Notes: generated by a model from the letters alone, not told the origin. Positions 1-5,529 are shown, counted from the first letter of the stretch. The stretch is DNA of 8,185 bases from Bacillota bacterium (GCA_021802375.1 JAKAAL010000149.1:1-8185), one strand, 5' to 3'. Numbers and translations: made by a program.

Positions 1-786
1 CAAAAACCCGGTAATGAAGGACAGGGGTAAAAAGATCGTGGAAAAGATGGTCAGGAATTTCATAATCTCGTTCATGTGGGTCGACCGCTGATTGAGCTGC
101 AAATCGACAAGACCCGTGAGGTTGTCGCGTAGGCTATCAATGTTGTCCATCACGTGATAGAAGCCGTCGTACACATCCACAAAGATATTGGCATCGGGGG
201 TGCCATGGGTGGCATCGCGAAATTGCCGTCGGGAGAGGCGGGCGGCGATCCGGCGCATATCGGCTAAAATGCCCCGTAAGCGGTGAAGCCGACGGCGCAA
301 TGAAAAGACCTCGCGGGCCCTATCCTGTCCGTCCAAAATCGCCTCTTCCAACTCGTCAAAGGCTTCTTCATAGCTGTCCAAGCGTTCTAAGTAGGCGTCG
401 GCCAGGCGTTCCAGCAAATCATAGAGGAGATAGTGCGCAGACTCGAGAAGCTCCGGCTTGGAGGGGAGTTCCTGGGTGAGTTCGCCTAACACGGCAATGG
501 GCTGGTCATGGAGTGTGATGATGACCCCGGGGCCCAATAGAACGACCAGAGGCTTTAAGGTATCGCCTTCGGGGACAAATAGGGACATCACGAGCACGCT
601 GCCGCTATAGGTGAGTAGGGCGCGGTCAGGATTGGAAATGACCTGGCCGCTTACATCGGAACTCCATCCGAGGATCGCCCGAGTCTTCTCGAATTCCGAA
701 AAGGATTGATCAATCCAGGCTTTGTCGGAGCCTTCTGGGGGCCGCACGCCCACCTCGTCAATTGTTTCGCCTTGCTTTAAGAACAT
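1..786 (-). CDS. corA: CorA-family Mg2+/divalent cation transporter, N-terminal part (3' end outside window)
   Basis: This is a membrane channel for Mg2+ (or Co2+/Ni2+) uptake. The reading frame is open from ATG at 786 to the window edge, giving 262 visible residues. The start follows a strong GGAGGAG site. Residues 1-100 form the alpha/beta cytoplasmic domain. Residues about 105-225 are charged and helical (LADAYLERLDSYEEAFDELE, RRRLHRLRGILADMRRIAAR), matching the long stalk helices of the CorA funnel. Residues 224-262 carry the family hallmark leading into the first membrane helix: NQRSTHMNEIMKFLTIFSTI, then FLPLSFITGFL. The next residues should be the YGMN/GMN signature loop and the second membrane helix, but these lie outside the window, so the GMN motif cannot be checked. 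The gene diverges from the GNAT gene at 892. The family assignment is strong; the ion and the exact subfamily (CorA or ZntB) are not determined. Confidence 0.9.
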   Translation of the reverse strand, partial: MFLKQGETIDEVGVRPPEGSDKAWIDQSFSEFEKTRAILGWSSDVSGQVISNPDRALLTYSGSVLVMSLFVPEGDTLKPLVVLLGPGVIITLHDQPIAVLGELTQELPSKPELLESAHYLLYDLLERLADAYLERLDSYEEAFDELEEAILDGQDRAREVFSLRRRLHRLRGILADMRRIAARLSRRQFRDATHGTPDANIFVDVYDGFYHVMDNIDSLRDNLTGLVDLQLNQRSTHMNEIMKFLTIFSTIFLPLSFITGFL

Positions 787-891
787 GATTCTCCTCCACC
801 CTTTGTTTGTCTCTCTATATTAACCGAACGGAAGGAGATGACAGGTGATTAGGCGCCTTGTTATCGTAAGTCCTAGAGGAGGCACCGGCGT
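787..891. promoter_or_regulatory. Divergent intergenic region between corA and GNAT1
   Basis: This 105-bp gap must hold the start signals of both divergent genes. The stretch at 816-822 (TATATTA; TAATATA on the other strand) is the only AT-rich -10-like block, and it could serve either direction. No good -35 element was found at 16-18 bp on either strand. Two plus-strand Shine-Dalgarno-like sites are present: GAAGGAG at 831-837 and AGAGGAGG at 875-882. The second is correctly placed for the GNAT1 start at 892. The first sits 7 nt before a GTG at 845 and directly abuts an ATG at 838 that opens a four-codon frame ending at 852. Confidence 0.4.
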
Positions 892-1650
892 ATGCGCTCA
901 GTTGAAGAGTTCTGGGATACCATCGAAGCCACCGATCCCGAGGTTTGGCCGGGATCGACGCCCTGGAAAGATGAGTGGGGTAGTTTTGGCACGGTCCCGG
1001 ATAGTCTGGGGTTTGGTTCCACAGTCGAGAGGACGCGGATTCCCGACGAATTGCTGCCCGTCTTTTGGCAAGCTATTCAACGACGCTATGGTTCGGCATG
1101 GCCGCGCTTTCATGTCGGTCCGCGGGATACGGCCGGTCTTCGGAGTTTTCTGGCCCGTGAAGGCTATGTGCGGGAATCCGAGGAGCTGATGTTGGTGCTG
1201 GAATCTTCCCAGTGGCATCGCATTCCCTCGCTATCAACCAAAAGCGTGCGGCCCGTCACCAGCATGGGCGATCTGAACGAGGTCATTCATCTCGACCATT
1301 TGGTGTTTGGCGATCCCCTTCGCGATGAGCAGGATCTTCAGATGGAGTTGTCGCGGCTTGGCCAGACCCGTCGGCTCTTTTATGTCCCGGGAACGGACGG
1401 GGTGGCGCGGGCAGCCGGTGGATGGACGCAATTCCCCGGTTGGGTGTTGTTCTGGGGAGCAGAGACCCACCCGGACTGGCGCCATCGTGGCCTCTATCAT
1501 CAGATTCTCCGGGCTCGCCTCGAAGCATTGCCCACGGGTTCCGACCTCTTTATTGGCGTGTCAGCCAACCGCGAAACCTCCGCTCCCATTTTGTCGCGGT
1601 ATGGCTTTCAATCCGTGGGCACTCGTGAAGTTTGGCGTCCGCCATCTTGA
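892..1650 (+). CDS. GNAT-family N-acetyltransferase (GNAT1)
   Basis: This is a 252-residue protein whose C-terminal half has the GNAT fold; such enzymes move an acetyl group from acetyl-CoA to an amine. The ATG at 892 is preceded by AGAGGAGG with 9 nt spacing. Residues about 175-248 fit GNAT: strand AAGGWTQFPGWVLFWGAETH, then the acetyl-CoA pyrophosphate loop region PDWRHRGLYHQIL (194-206), then strand FIGVSANRETSAPILSRYGF (220-239), which is the usual NxxxxxLYxxxGF-type end. The loop reads R-H-R-G-L-Y and not the standard R/Q-x-x-G-x-G/A, a mild deviation. Residues 1-110 may be a second, degenerate GNAT-like half (FLAREGYVRESEELMLVLE ends like a GNAT domain), so this could be a tandem GNAT. 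The substrate is unknown. Its 3' end overlaps the convergent GNAT2 gene by 43 bp. Confidence 0.8.
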   Translation: MRSVEEFWDTIEATDPEVWPGSTPWKDEWGSFGTVPDSLGFGSTVERTRIPDELLPVFWQAIQRRYGSAWPRFHVGPRDTAGLRSFLAREGYVRESEELMLVLESSQWHRIPSLSTKSVRPVTSMGDLNEVIHLDHLVFGDPLRDEQDLQMELSRLGQTRRLFYVPGTDGVARAAGGWTQFPGWVLFWGAETHPDWRHRGLYHQILRARLEALPTGSDLFIGVSANRETSAPILSRYGFQSVGTREVWRPPS

Positions 1651-2128
1651 GGACTCCCCACCTTTTTTGTCATGCGAATGTTGGTGGGGACGAATCCTAG
1701 GCGGAGAGAGAGTGCTTGAGCCCGCGTATTGTGGCCAAAGACATGAAGGCTCAAGGTTTCGACCCCATGGTGCTGAAGGATGCGGGCTAATTCCTCTATC
1801 GCCTGGGTCCCGAAGCTCCGGCCCCGAAAAGCGGGACCGACGCGAAAGTCATAAATGAACGCCTGGCGTTTTTCGTGACGTTCCATGATGTCATGCCAAA
1901 TCATCCCAACCGTCCCGTGGAGCTCATCGTGAATGGCCCAGAGATAATGGTTTGGGGTATCGAGGCCATCAGAACGGAGCAACTGTTGATACGCTTCCCG
2001 TGACGGTTGAAGCGCCTCCTCTTCGGTCCAGAGGCCGTCTTTACTATGATCTCTAGCATACTCGGGGATGGAGGGATTCCCGATATTTTTGATAAATGCG
2101 GCTCTGTTGAGGGTTTCAACCTCACCAT
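1608..2128 (-). pseudogene. GNAT-family N-acetyltransferase (GNAT2) with a -1 frameshift near its start
   Basis: The acetyltransferase body is clear: IPEYARDHSKDGLWTEEEAL, then PNHYLWAIHDELHGTVGMIW, then the acetyl-CoA loop RVGPAFRGRSFGTQAIEEL, then LHVFGHNTRAQALSLRLGFV and NIRMTKKV. This frame has no credible start codon near the right place. The natural start is ATG at 2128-2126, which overlaps the methyltransferase stop as TGATG and has AAGGAGG 7 nt upstream. That ATG frame gives MVRLKPSTE, the usual N-terminus of this GNAT group, and then leaves the GNAT frame. The switch is needed at about 2104-2100 (GAG CC GCA). Restoring one base, for example GAG GCC GCA, would give MVRLKPSTEAAFIKNI and a 173-residue protein. 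The cause may be a real loss-of-function mutation, a sequencing or assembly error, or (less likely) programmed shifting. About 18 extra C-terminal residues run antisense to the end of GNAT1. Confidence 0.8.
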
Positions 2129-3099
2129 CACCAATCCTCCTTGTCGTCGCTCCAGGGGTCGCCCCAATGAGCTTTTCTGGCCTGCCGGAATTGCTCACGG
2201 TGCCGCTTGGTCACGGTTTGCCGTTGGATACCCGTGACCGTGCACAGGGTCAGGTCAATATGGCCGGGTTTGATTTGGGGATGCCGGATGACGCGTGCGG
2301 GCCGTGGTCTGGGGGCATCCTTGAGCAGGGCGAGATAGGCGTACTTTTCGTCTTCATAGGGCGCGGTGCCGTTTTTGGTGCGCCGATGCACGCGAGAGCG
2401 TGGAATACGCACAGCGAAATGGCACCAGTCGCCTTCAGCAATCGGGCAGATACCGTCATGGGGGCAGGGGGCGGCTACAGAGGCTCCGTTGTCCAAGAGC
2501 ATCCGTCGAACGGTGCGGAGGCGCTCAAAGGCTCGGGGCGTCCCCGGTTCCACAATCACCAAGGCCTGGCGGGCCGCCTGCCAGAGGCGCAAGGTCGCGT
2601 CAGAGAGTGTCTCGTCGGAAAGCTCATTGAGCACATAACCCGCCGTGACCAAATCAGCGTCCGGCAACGATCGGGCATCGAACGGGCTTGCCACCCAGCT
2701 CACCTGGTCCTTCCAAGGGACCTGGCTCAACTGCAGGAGTCGCTGGCCCGCCGTTAACATCGCTGGTTCCGGTTCGAGCGCCGTGAGGTGGCGCATGGCC
2801 GGGAATACCGTCATGGCGGCATATAACATGGTGCCCGGGCCACTGCCTACGTCCAGCAGCGACGTGGGGGATAGGTCGGGCGTTTGCCGTTTCATGGCCT
2901 CTAGGGCGGCCGTGGCAGCTCCATAAGTAGCGGGCAGACGGGCTGCCACGTAGGCAAGTGCTTCGTCCTCGGTGAGGGCATGGCTGCCTTTTCCCGCCTG
3001 ATATCGGGCCGACAACTGCTTGCTGGACCGGGTAAGCGATGCCGTCCGATTGTCGAAGATATGGCTCAGGGCTTGTTCTAGTGCCAGCGGTAGCGACAT
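2128..3099 (-). CDS. Rsm22/METTL17-type class I SAM-dependent methyltransferase, probable Fe-S protein
   Basis: This 323-residue protein resembles the Rsm22 family (mitochondrial METTL17 and its bacterial relatives), which acts in small-ribosomal-subunit biogenesis. Residues 81-90 (LLDVGSGPGT) are the SAM-binding motif I; ALEPEPAML (107-115) and TAGYVLNEL (152-160) fit the following motifs, and VIVEPGTPRAFE (181-192) is typical of this family. Four cysteines stand out: C212, C218 and C226 in PCPHDGICPI-AEGDWCHF, then C286 in HIDLTLC. This CPHDGxCP...DWCHF pattern plus a distal Cys corresponds to the reported [4Fe-4S] ligand set of METTL17, so a cluster is a reasonable prediction. The start at 3099 has AGGAGG at 3105-3110. 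The stop overlaps the GNAT2 start (TGATG), so the two form an operon. The true substrate in bacteria is not known to me; rRNA or an assembly-factor role is inferred from the family. Confidence 0.85.
   Translation of the reverse strand: MSLPLALEQALSHIFDNRTASLTRSSKQLSARYQAGKGSHALTEDEALAYVAARLPATYGAATAALEAMKRQTPDLSPTSLLDVGSGPGTMLYAAMTVFPAMRHLTALEPEPAMLTAGQRLLQLSQVPWKDQVSWVASPFDARSLPDADLVTAGYVLNELSDETLSDATLRLWQAARQALVIVEPGTPRAFERLRTVRRMLLDNGASVAAPCPHDGICPIAEGDWCHFAVRIPRSRVHRRTKNGTAPYEDEKYAYLALLKDAPRPRPARVIRHPQIKPGHIDLTLCTVTGIQRQTVTKRHREQFRQARKAHWGDPWSDDKEDW
2136..2142 (-). promoter_or_regulatory. Ribosome binding site fixing the GNAT2 start
   Basis: AAGGAGG lies within the last codons of the methyltransferase, 7 nt before the ATG at 2128. 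Together with the TGATG stop/start overlap it marks a translationally coupled start. It also shows that the longer GNAT frame running back to 2198 is not the natural start. Confidence 0.75.
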
Positions 3100-3115
3100 A
3101 AAAACCTCCTACCCC

Positions 3116-3121
3116 ATCATA
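3116..3121 (-). promoter_or_regulatory. Possible extended -10 promoter of the methyltransferase operon
   Basis: On the minus strand, TATGAT is preceded by TGG, giving the extended -10 pattern TGnTATGAT. It lies about 5 nt upstream of the AGGAGG site, so a transcript starting 6-7 nt downstream would have a very short leader that just includes the ribosome binding site. No convincing -35 box is seen at 17 bp, which an extended -10 promoter can tolerate. Confidence 0.35.
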
Positions 3122-3217
3122 CCAAGTTTTCTGTCGTTCCCATCGGTGTGGTCAGAACAGCATGGAAGAAGCTCCGGAGCCTAAGCGGATTTGTGTGGGA
3201 GGGACATTGACAAGGAT

Positions 3218-3256
3218 CGGGCGGCGGCGGGTATTTGGGACCGGCTCCGCCGCCCG
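3218..3256. repeat. GC-rich inverted repeat (10-bp perfect arms)
   Basis: CGGGCGGCGG at 3218-3227 is matched by CCGCCGCCCG at 3247-3256 across a 19-nt loop. There is no T-run on either side, so it is not a standard intrinsic terminator. It sits between the methyltransferase promoter region and the structured gene-free segment. Group IIC introns often insert next to stem-loops of this kind, but here the nearest candidate intron start is about 70 nt away. Confidence 0.5.
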
Positions 3257-3325
3257 GTTCGAGAATCATACAAAATCGCTGGCAGTGGTCGCAACCTGAG
3301 CGGGGTGGTAAATCATGGATACGCG

Positions 3326-4024
3326 GTGTGGTGCAGCCAGTAACCGTGATGTGCTAGCCGGTGTAAGATCGGCCGCGTAGACTGCTCGTCTGAGCGTGCA
3401 ATCAATCGGACATCGAACGGGGGATGACTCACTTGGTGCAAAAATCGAGGGTAAAGTCTCCTCCGCCGCCCGCGAGGCTGGGTGTCTCGGCGTACAGGGG
3501 TCGAGCCTGGCGAACGGGGGCGACTCGCTGGCAGATTTGGGAAGCGGGCGTCGAAACCCCAAGTCCCTGCGGTGTATCTACAAAAGCAAAGCGGGGAAGG
3601 ACTCGGTACCCGCTGGGACCACCCGGGACGCGTGTGCCGGAAGTCGGGGCGTGGGACCGAGTCTGGCGGATCGAGTCGTAGTACTGGAAGATCTGGAGGG
3701 GATGAGAATCGCCGGGGGAGGAAAGGACTGGGGACGATGCGCGAGATGGCGGGGATCTGGGACCAGACACGGTGTTGGGCATTCCTGCGTATCTCCGTAT
3801 GCGGGAGCGAGGCGCAGGGGCACAGGCGGGTGCCTTTGAGCCAGCATTCCTCTGCGGCTGGTTCTGGGAGGAGCGGCCGTTTGAAGCCAAACCCGCCGTA
3901 CGGAATTTTAGAGTGCGCCGCACTGTCGAGACGCCCACAATACACCGTGGAGGGCGACTCCGTTGGGCCACCTCTTTCGGTTGATGGGGCCTTAGTTTGC
4001 CGCCCTGCCCGATTTCCTGCAGGG
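3326..4024 (+). ncRNA. Structured RNA region; possibly an ORF-less or decayed group II intron
   Basis: No frame on either strand gives a recognisable protein here, and I saw no reverse-transcriptase motif (such as YADD). The plus strand can form many helices: GGGG TCGA at 3497-3504 with 3551-3560 (AA bulge); a 13-bp helix of 3600-3613 with 3651-3663 (one bulged A, one G-T pair); CCTGCG 3784-3789 with 3813-3818, enclosing CTCC/GGAG; GGCAC 3819-3823 with 3830-3834; CCAGC 3841-3845 with 3857-3861; GTTTG 3879-3883 with CAAAC 3888-3892; AGTGC 3912-3916 with 3920-3924; GAGaCGCCC 3928-3936 with GGGCGaCTC 3952-3960; and CCCTGC 4003-4008 with 4019-4024. Two stretches resemble bacterial group II introns: CCGGTGTAAGATCGG near 3358 (compare the CCGGTGNAAGTCCGG type) and GAGTCGTAGTACTGG at 3673-3687. 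A canonical domain V was not found, and both ends are guesses. Alternatives are an unknown structured RNA or simply GC-rich decayed DNA. Confidence 0.35.
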
Positions 4025-4042
4025 GGTTATTGAAACCACCGT

Positions 4043-4058
4043 GCTCGCAGACGCGAGC
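4043..4058. repeat. Perfect hairpin/operator-like palindrome upstream of the -10 box
   Basis: GCTCGC (4043-4048) and GCGAGC (4053-4058) form a perfect 6-bp inverted repeat around AGAC. It ends 4 bp before TATAAT, covering the -35/-10 spacer of the promoter for the toxin-family gene. This is where a repressor site would act. Autoregulation is typical of AbiE-type systems, but the operator role is inference. Confidence 0.45.
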
Positions 4059-4062
4059 CGGG

Positions 4063-4068
4063 TATAAT
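4063..4068 (+). promoter_or_regulatory. Consensus -10 box of the AbiEii-like gene
   Basis: TATAAT is a perfect -10 hexamer, 39 bp before the start codon, predicting a leader of about 33 nt that contains AAAGGAGGG. At 17 bp spacing the -35 hexamer is only CGTGCT. The nearest good -35-like sequence, TTGAAA at 4030-4035, is 27 bp away, which is too far. The weak -35 together with the palindrome suggests a regulated promoter. Confidence 0.55.
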
Positions 4069-4107
4069 AAAGGCAACGGATAGGCGCACGAAAGGAGGGC
4101 ACACCGC

Positions 4108-5064
4108 ATGGAGCCACTGACCCAGTTCCCCGATGGGTGGGCCCGTTGGTTGGCGAAGGCGCCGGATGCATGGCCCTTGAAGCGATTATTTTGGTCGGGT
4201 TCCGCGCCAAGGCCCGAGGATGCCGACGATCTAGAATCGGTGATCGCGGTGTTGACGACCATTTTGGAAGAGGGGAACGCCCAAGACTGGCGCGCGATTC
4301 ATTGGCACGCCGTTTGGCCCATCTGGGACCGGCTGCCCCTTGACCCACGCATCCGACGTTTTTGGGAGGCCTTTCGAGAGGAGGAATGGGCTATCGACCA
4401 TCGTGATCGCGTACTGGATGCGGAGCAACATGCCATCTTGAGGGTGGCAGCTACCGTCTTGCCCCAATATGGCGTGAAACTGGCCGGCGGTACCGCCCTG
4501 GCGGCGGGCTATCTGGGCCACCGTCTGTCGGATGACCTGGATTTATTCACCGGAGCGCTCGTGCTCCGCGAGGCTATCCCCGCGGTCACGAACGCCTGGA
4601 CAGCCGCCGGAATTCCGGTGCGACCGGAAACTGCGTATCCGACGTTCACCCGCTTCTGGGTGGGCCAACGGCCGGTGAAGGTGGAACTGGCGCAGGACAG
4701 TCCCTATGAACTCGAGCCGTCGTCGATTGCGGTCGATGGCATGCCCATCCGGTCCTTGAAAGATTTGGCGGCGGATAAGACGCTGGCTCTCTTCGGCCGG
4801 GCGACGACGCGGGATTTTGTGGACGTCTACATGCTATTGCAACGCTTTGATCTCTCGCAACTGATGATCTGGGCCGCGGCGAAAGACCCGGGCTTTGATC
4901 GCGATTGGTTCATTCGGGCGCTGGTCCAGGCCGAAAAGGTGCAGCCCAAACGTGTGACGATGTTGGTCCCCCTGGACTGGGATCACTTGCGGTTGACATT
5001 TCGGCAGGCGGCCCTACGGCTGCAACGGGAGGCTCGTGACCATGACCAAGAGCTCGAGCCCTAA
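4108..5064 (+). CDS. AbiEii/MenA-type nucleotidyltransferase toxin-family protein
   Basis: This 318-residue protein contains the AbiEii/AbiGii nucleotidyltransferase domain. Some members of the family are toxins that add nucleotides to tRNA 3' ends and, with an AbiEi antitoxin, act in phage defence or as type IV toxin-antitoxin pairs. Residues 124-147 hold the signature: KLAGGTALAAGYLGHR then LSDDLDLF. The GG (127-128) and the D143/D145 pair are the expected nucleotide- and metal-binding residues. The second conserved block, RSLKDLAADKTLALFGRATT (215-234) then RDFVDVYML (235-243), supplies the further Lys/Asp residues of the fold. Residues 1-105 are an extra N-terminal region with no motif I recognise (rich in Trp, such as WHAVWPIWDRL). 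ATG at 4108 has AAGGAGG 9 nt upstream. No antitoxin-sized gene lies directly upstream or downstream, which is unusual. Function as a toxin is inferred; a non-toxic nucleotidyltransferase is possible. Confidence 0.85.
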   Translation: MEPLTQFPDGWARWLAKAPDAWPLKRLFWSGSAPRPEDADDLESVIAVLTTILEEGNAQDWRAIHWHAVWPIWDRLPLDPRIRRFWEAFREEEWAIDHRDRVLDAEQHAILRVAATVLPQYGVKLAGGTALAAGYLGHRLSDDLDLFTGALVLREAIPAVTNAWTAAGIPVRPETAYPTFTRFWVGQRPVKVELAQDSPYELEPSSIAVDGMPIRSLKDLAADKTLALFGRATTRDFVDVYMLLQRFDLSQLMIWAAAKDPGFDRDWFIRALVQAEKVQPKRVTMLVPLDWDHLRLTFRQAALRLQREARDHDQELEP

Positions 5065-5131
5065 ATGCCATCCAAGGGGCGTTTGCCGACCGCCCCACGA
5101 CACCTGACGACGTGAGCCCTGAATCAGTCAA

Positions 5132-5158
5132 ACGATGAGTCCCGGGGCTAGTCATCGT
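5132..5158. repeat. Inverted repeat with 7-bp arms
   Basis: ACGATGA (5132-5138) pairs with TCATCGT (5152-5158) around a 13-nt loop containing CCCGGG. It is about 70 bp beyond the toxin-family gene. With no following T-run it is a poor intrinsic terminator, but it could end or stabilise that transcript. Confidence 0.4.
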
Positions 5159-5330
5159 CCAGGGCACCGATGGAGGCCAGGCGAAAGGTACGCCATCGAT
5201 TCATGTGCTGAGCATCGTCGAGGAGCAGATGGTCAGCCGGTCCGCGATGATGTATGTTAGGTGACGGCCATCGACCTGGACTCTCAGACCGATGGCCGAC
5301 GGGCTCGACTGCGCCACCACATGCGCGAGT
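5148..5330 (-). pseudogene. Possible remnant of a protein gene, split over two frames (unrecognised)
   Basis: Read on the minus strand, one frame gives YDSLAHVVAQSSPSAIGLRV then QVDGRHLTYIIAD. A second frame, shifted near 5238, continues as HLLLDDAQHMNRWRTFRLAS then IGALDDD and stops at 5150-5148. Joined, the two pieces read like an ordinary protein end. The RTFRL...I stretch faintly recalls the RTFRLDRI end of WYL-domain regulators, with DGRHLTYIIA where WYL proteins have their GxWYLvA strand. There is no start codon with a ribosome binding site, and a stop interrupts the upstream part of the first frame (TGA about 30 nt before). I treat this as a hint of a decayed gene and not a firm call. 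Confidence 0.25.
5265..5298. repeat. Perfect 9-bp inverted repeat
   Basis: CGGCCATCG (5265-5273) and CGATGGCCG (5290-5298) are exact reverse complements with a 16-nt loop. No T-run follows on either strand. It lies within the possible gene remnant, so it may be a binding site, a stem of an RNA, or chance in GC-rich DNA. Confidence 0.4.
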
Positions 5331-5484
5331 GAATCATAATTTCTTGCATATCGTTGTCATGCCCTTGAATCTCGTGGCCCCAAGCGGGTAAGGGGTGACG
5401 AAACCGGTGAGAATAACTGTTCGGCTGTCGTTGCACTTTTCGTTCCCATGATACACAAACCCCATGCTCACCACACGGGAGTGT

Positions 5485-5517
5485 CGCCCCATCAGAGCCA
5501 AAATCTTTGACGGGGCG
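5485..5517 (-). terminator. Stem-loop behind nagZ, possible terminator
   Basis: On the minus strand CGCCCCGTCA (5517-5508) pairs with TGATGGGGCG (5494-5485), ten pairs with one G-T, around a 13-nt loop. It begins 13 nt after the nagZ stop, the right place to end the namZ-nagZ transcript. The T-run of an intrinsic terminator is absent, so termination efficiency is doubtful. Confidence 0.35.
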
Positions 5518-5529
5518 GCAAAGGTTTTG

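Larger units (their letters stand above)
5065..5529. other. Gene-poor spacer with inverted repeats
   Basis: No confident gene lies in these 465 bp. An ATG at 5065 directly follows the toxin-family stop (TAAATG), but its frame ends after 16 codons (5113-5115) and has no ribosome binding site. The stretch contains two perfect inverted repeats (5132-5158, 5265-5298), a possible minus-strand gene remnant (5148-5330) and a stem-loop behind nagZ (5485-5517). About 5335-5460 contains nothing I recognise on either strand. Confidence 0.5.

Noticed and set aside
845..1189. Plus-strand frame of 114 residues starting at GTG
   Set aside because: It is a shadow of GNAT1, basic and without domain features; only its ribosome binding site is worth noting.
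1656..1689. CCCCACC...GGTGGGG as a terminator between the two GNAT genes
   Set aside because: It has a 20-nt loop with the T-run inside it and none after the stem, and it lies in GNAT2 coding sequence.
2129..2198. Start of the GNAT2 frame at ATG 2198
   Set aside because: It overlaps the methyltransferase end, has no family similarity, and the coupled ATG at 2128 gives the expected N-terminus.
3207..3237. TTGACA as a -35 box for a plus-strand promoter
   Set aside because: No acceptable -10 hexamer at 16-19 bp (only GGTATT or TATTTG); kept as unsupported.
3252..3270. tRNA T-arm-like GGTTCGAGAATC
   Set aside because: The flanking bases do not form a 5-bp T-stem and no acceptor or anticodon arms can be found.
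3313..4262. Long minus-strand frames (277 and 210 residues) and plus-strand frames (147 and 183 residues) over the gene-free region
   Set aside because: They are low-complexity, rich in Arg/Pro/Ser/Gly, lack domains and overlap one another; open frames of this size are common by chance in GC-rich DNA.
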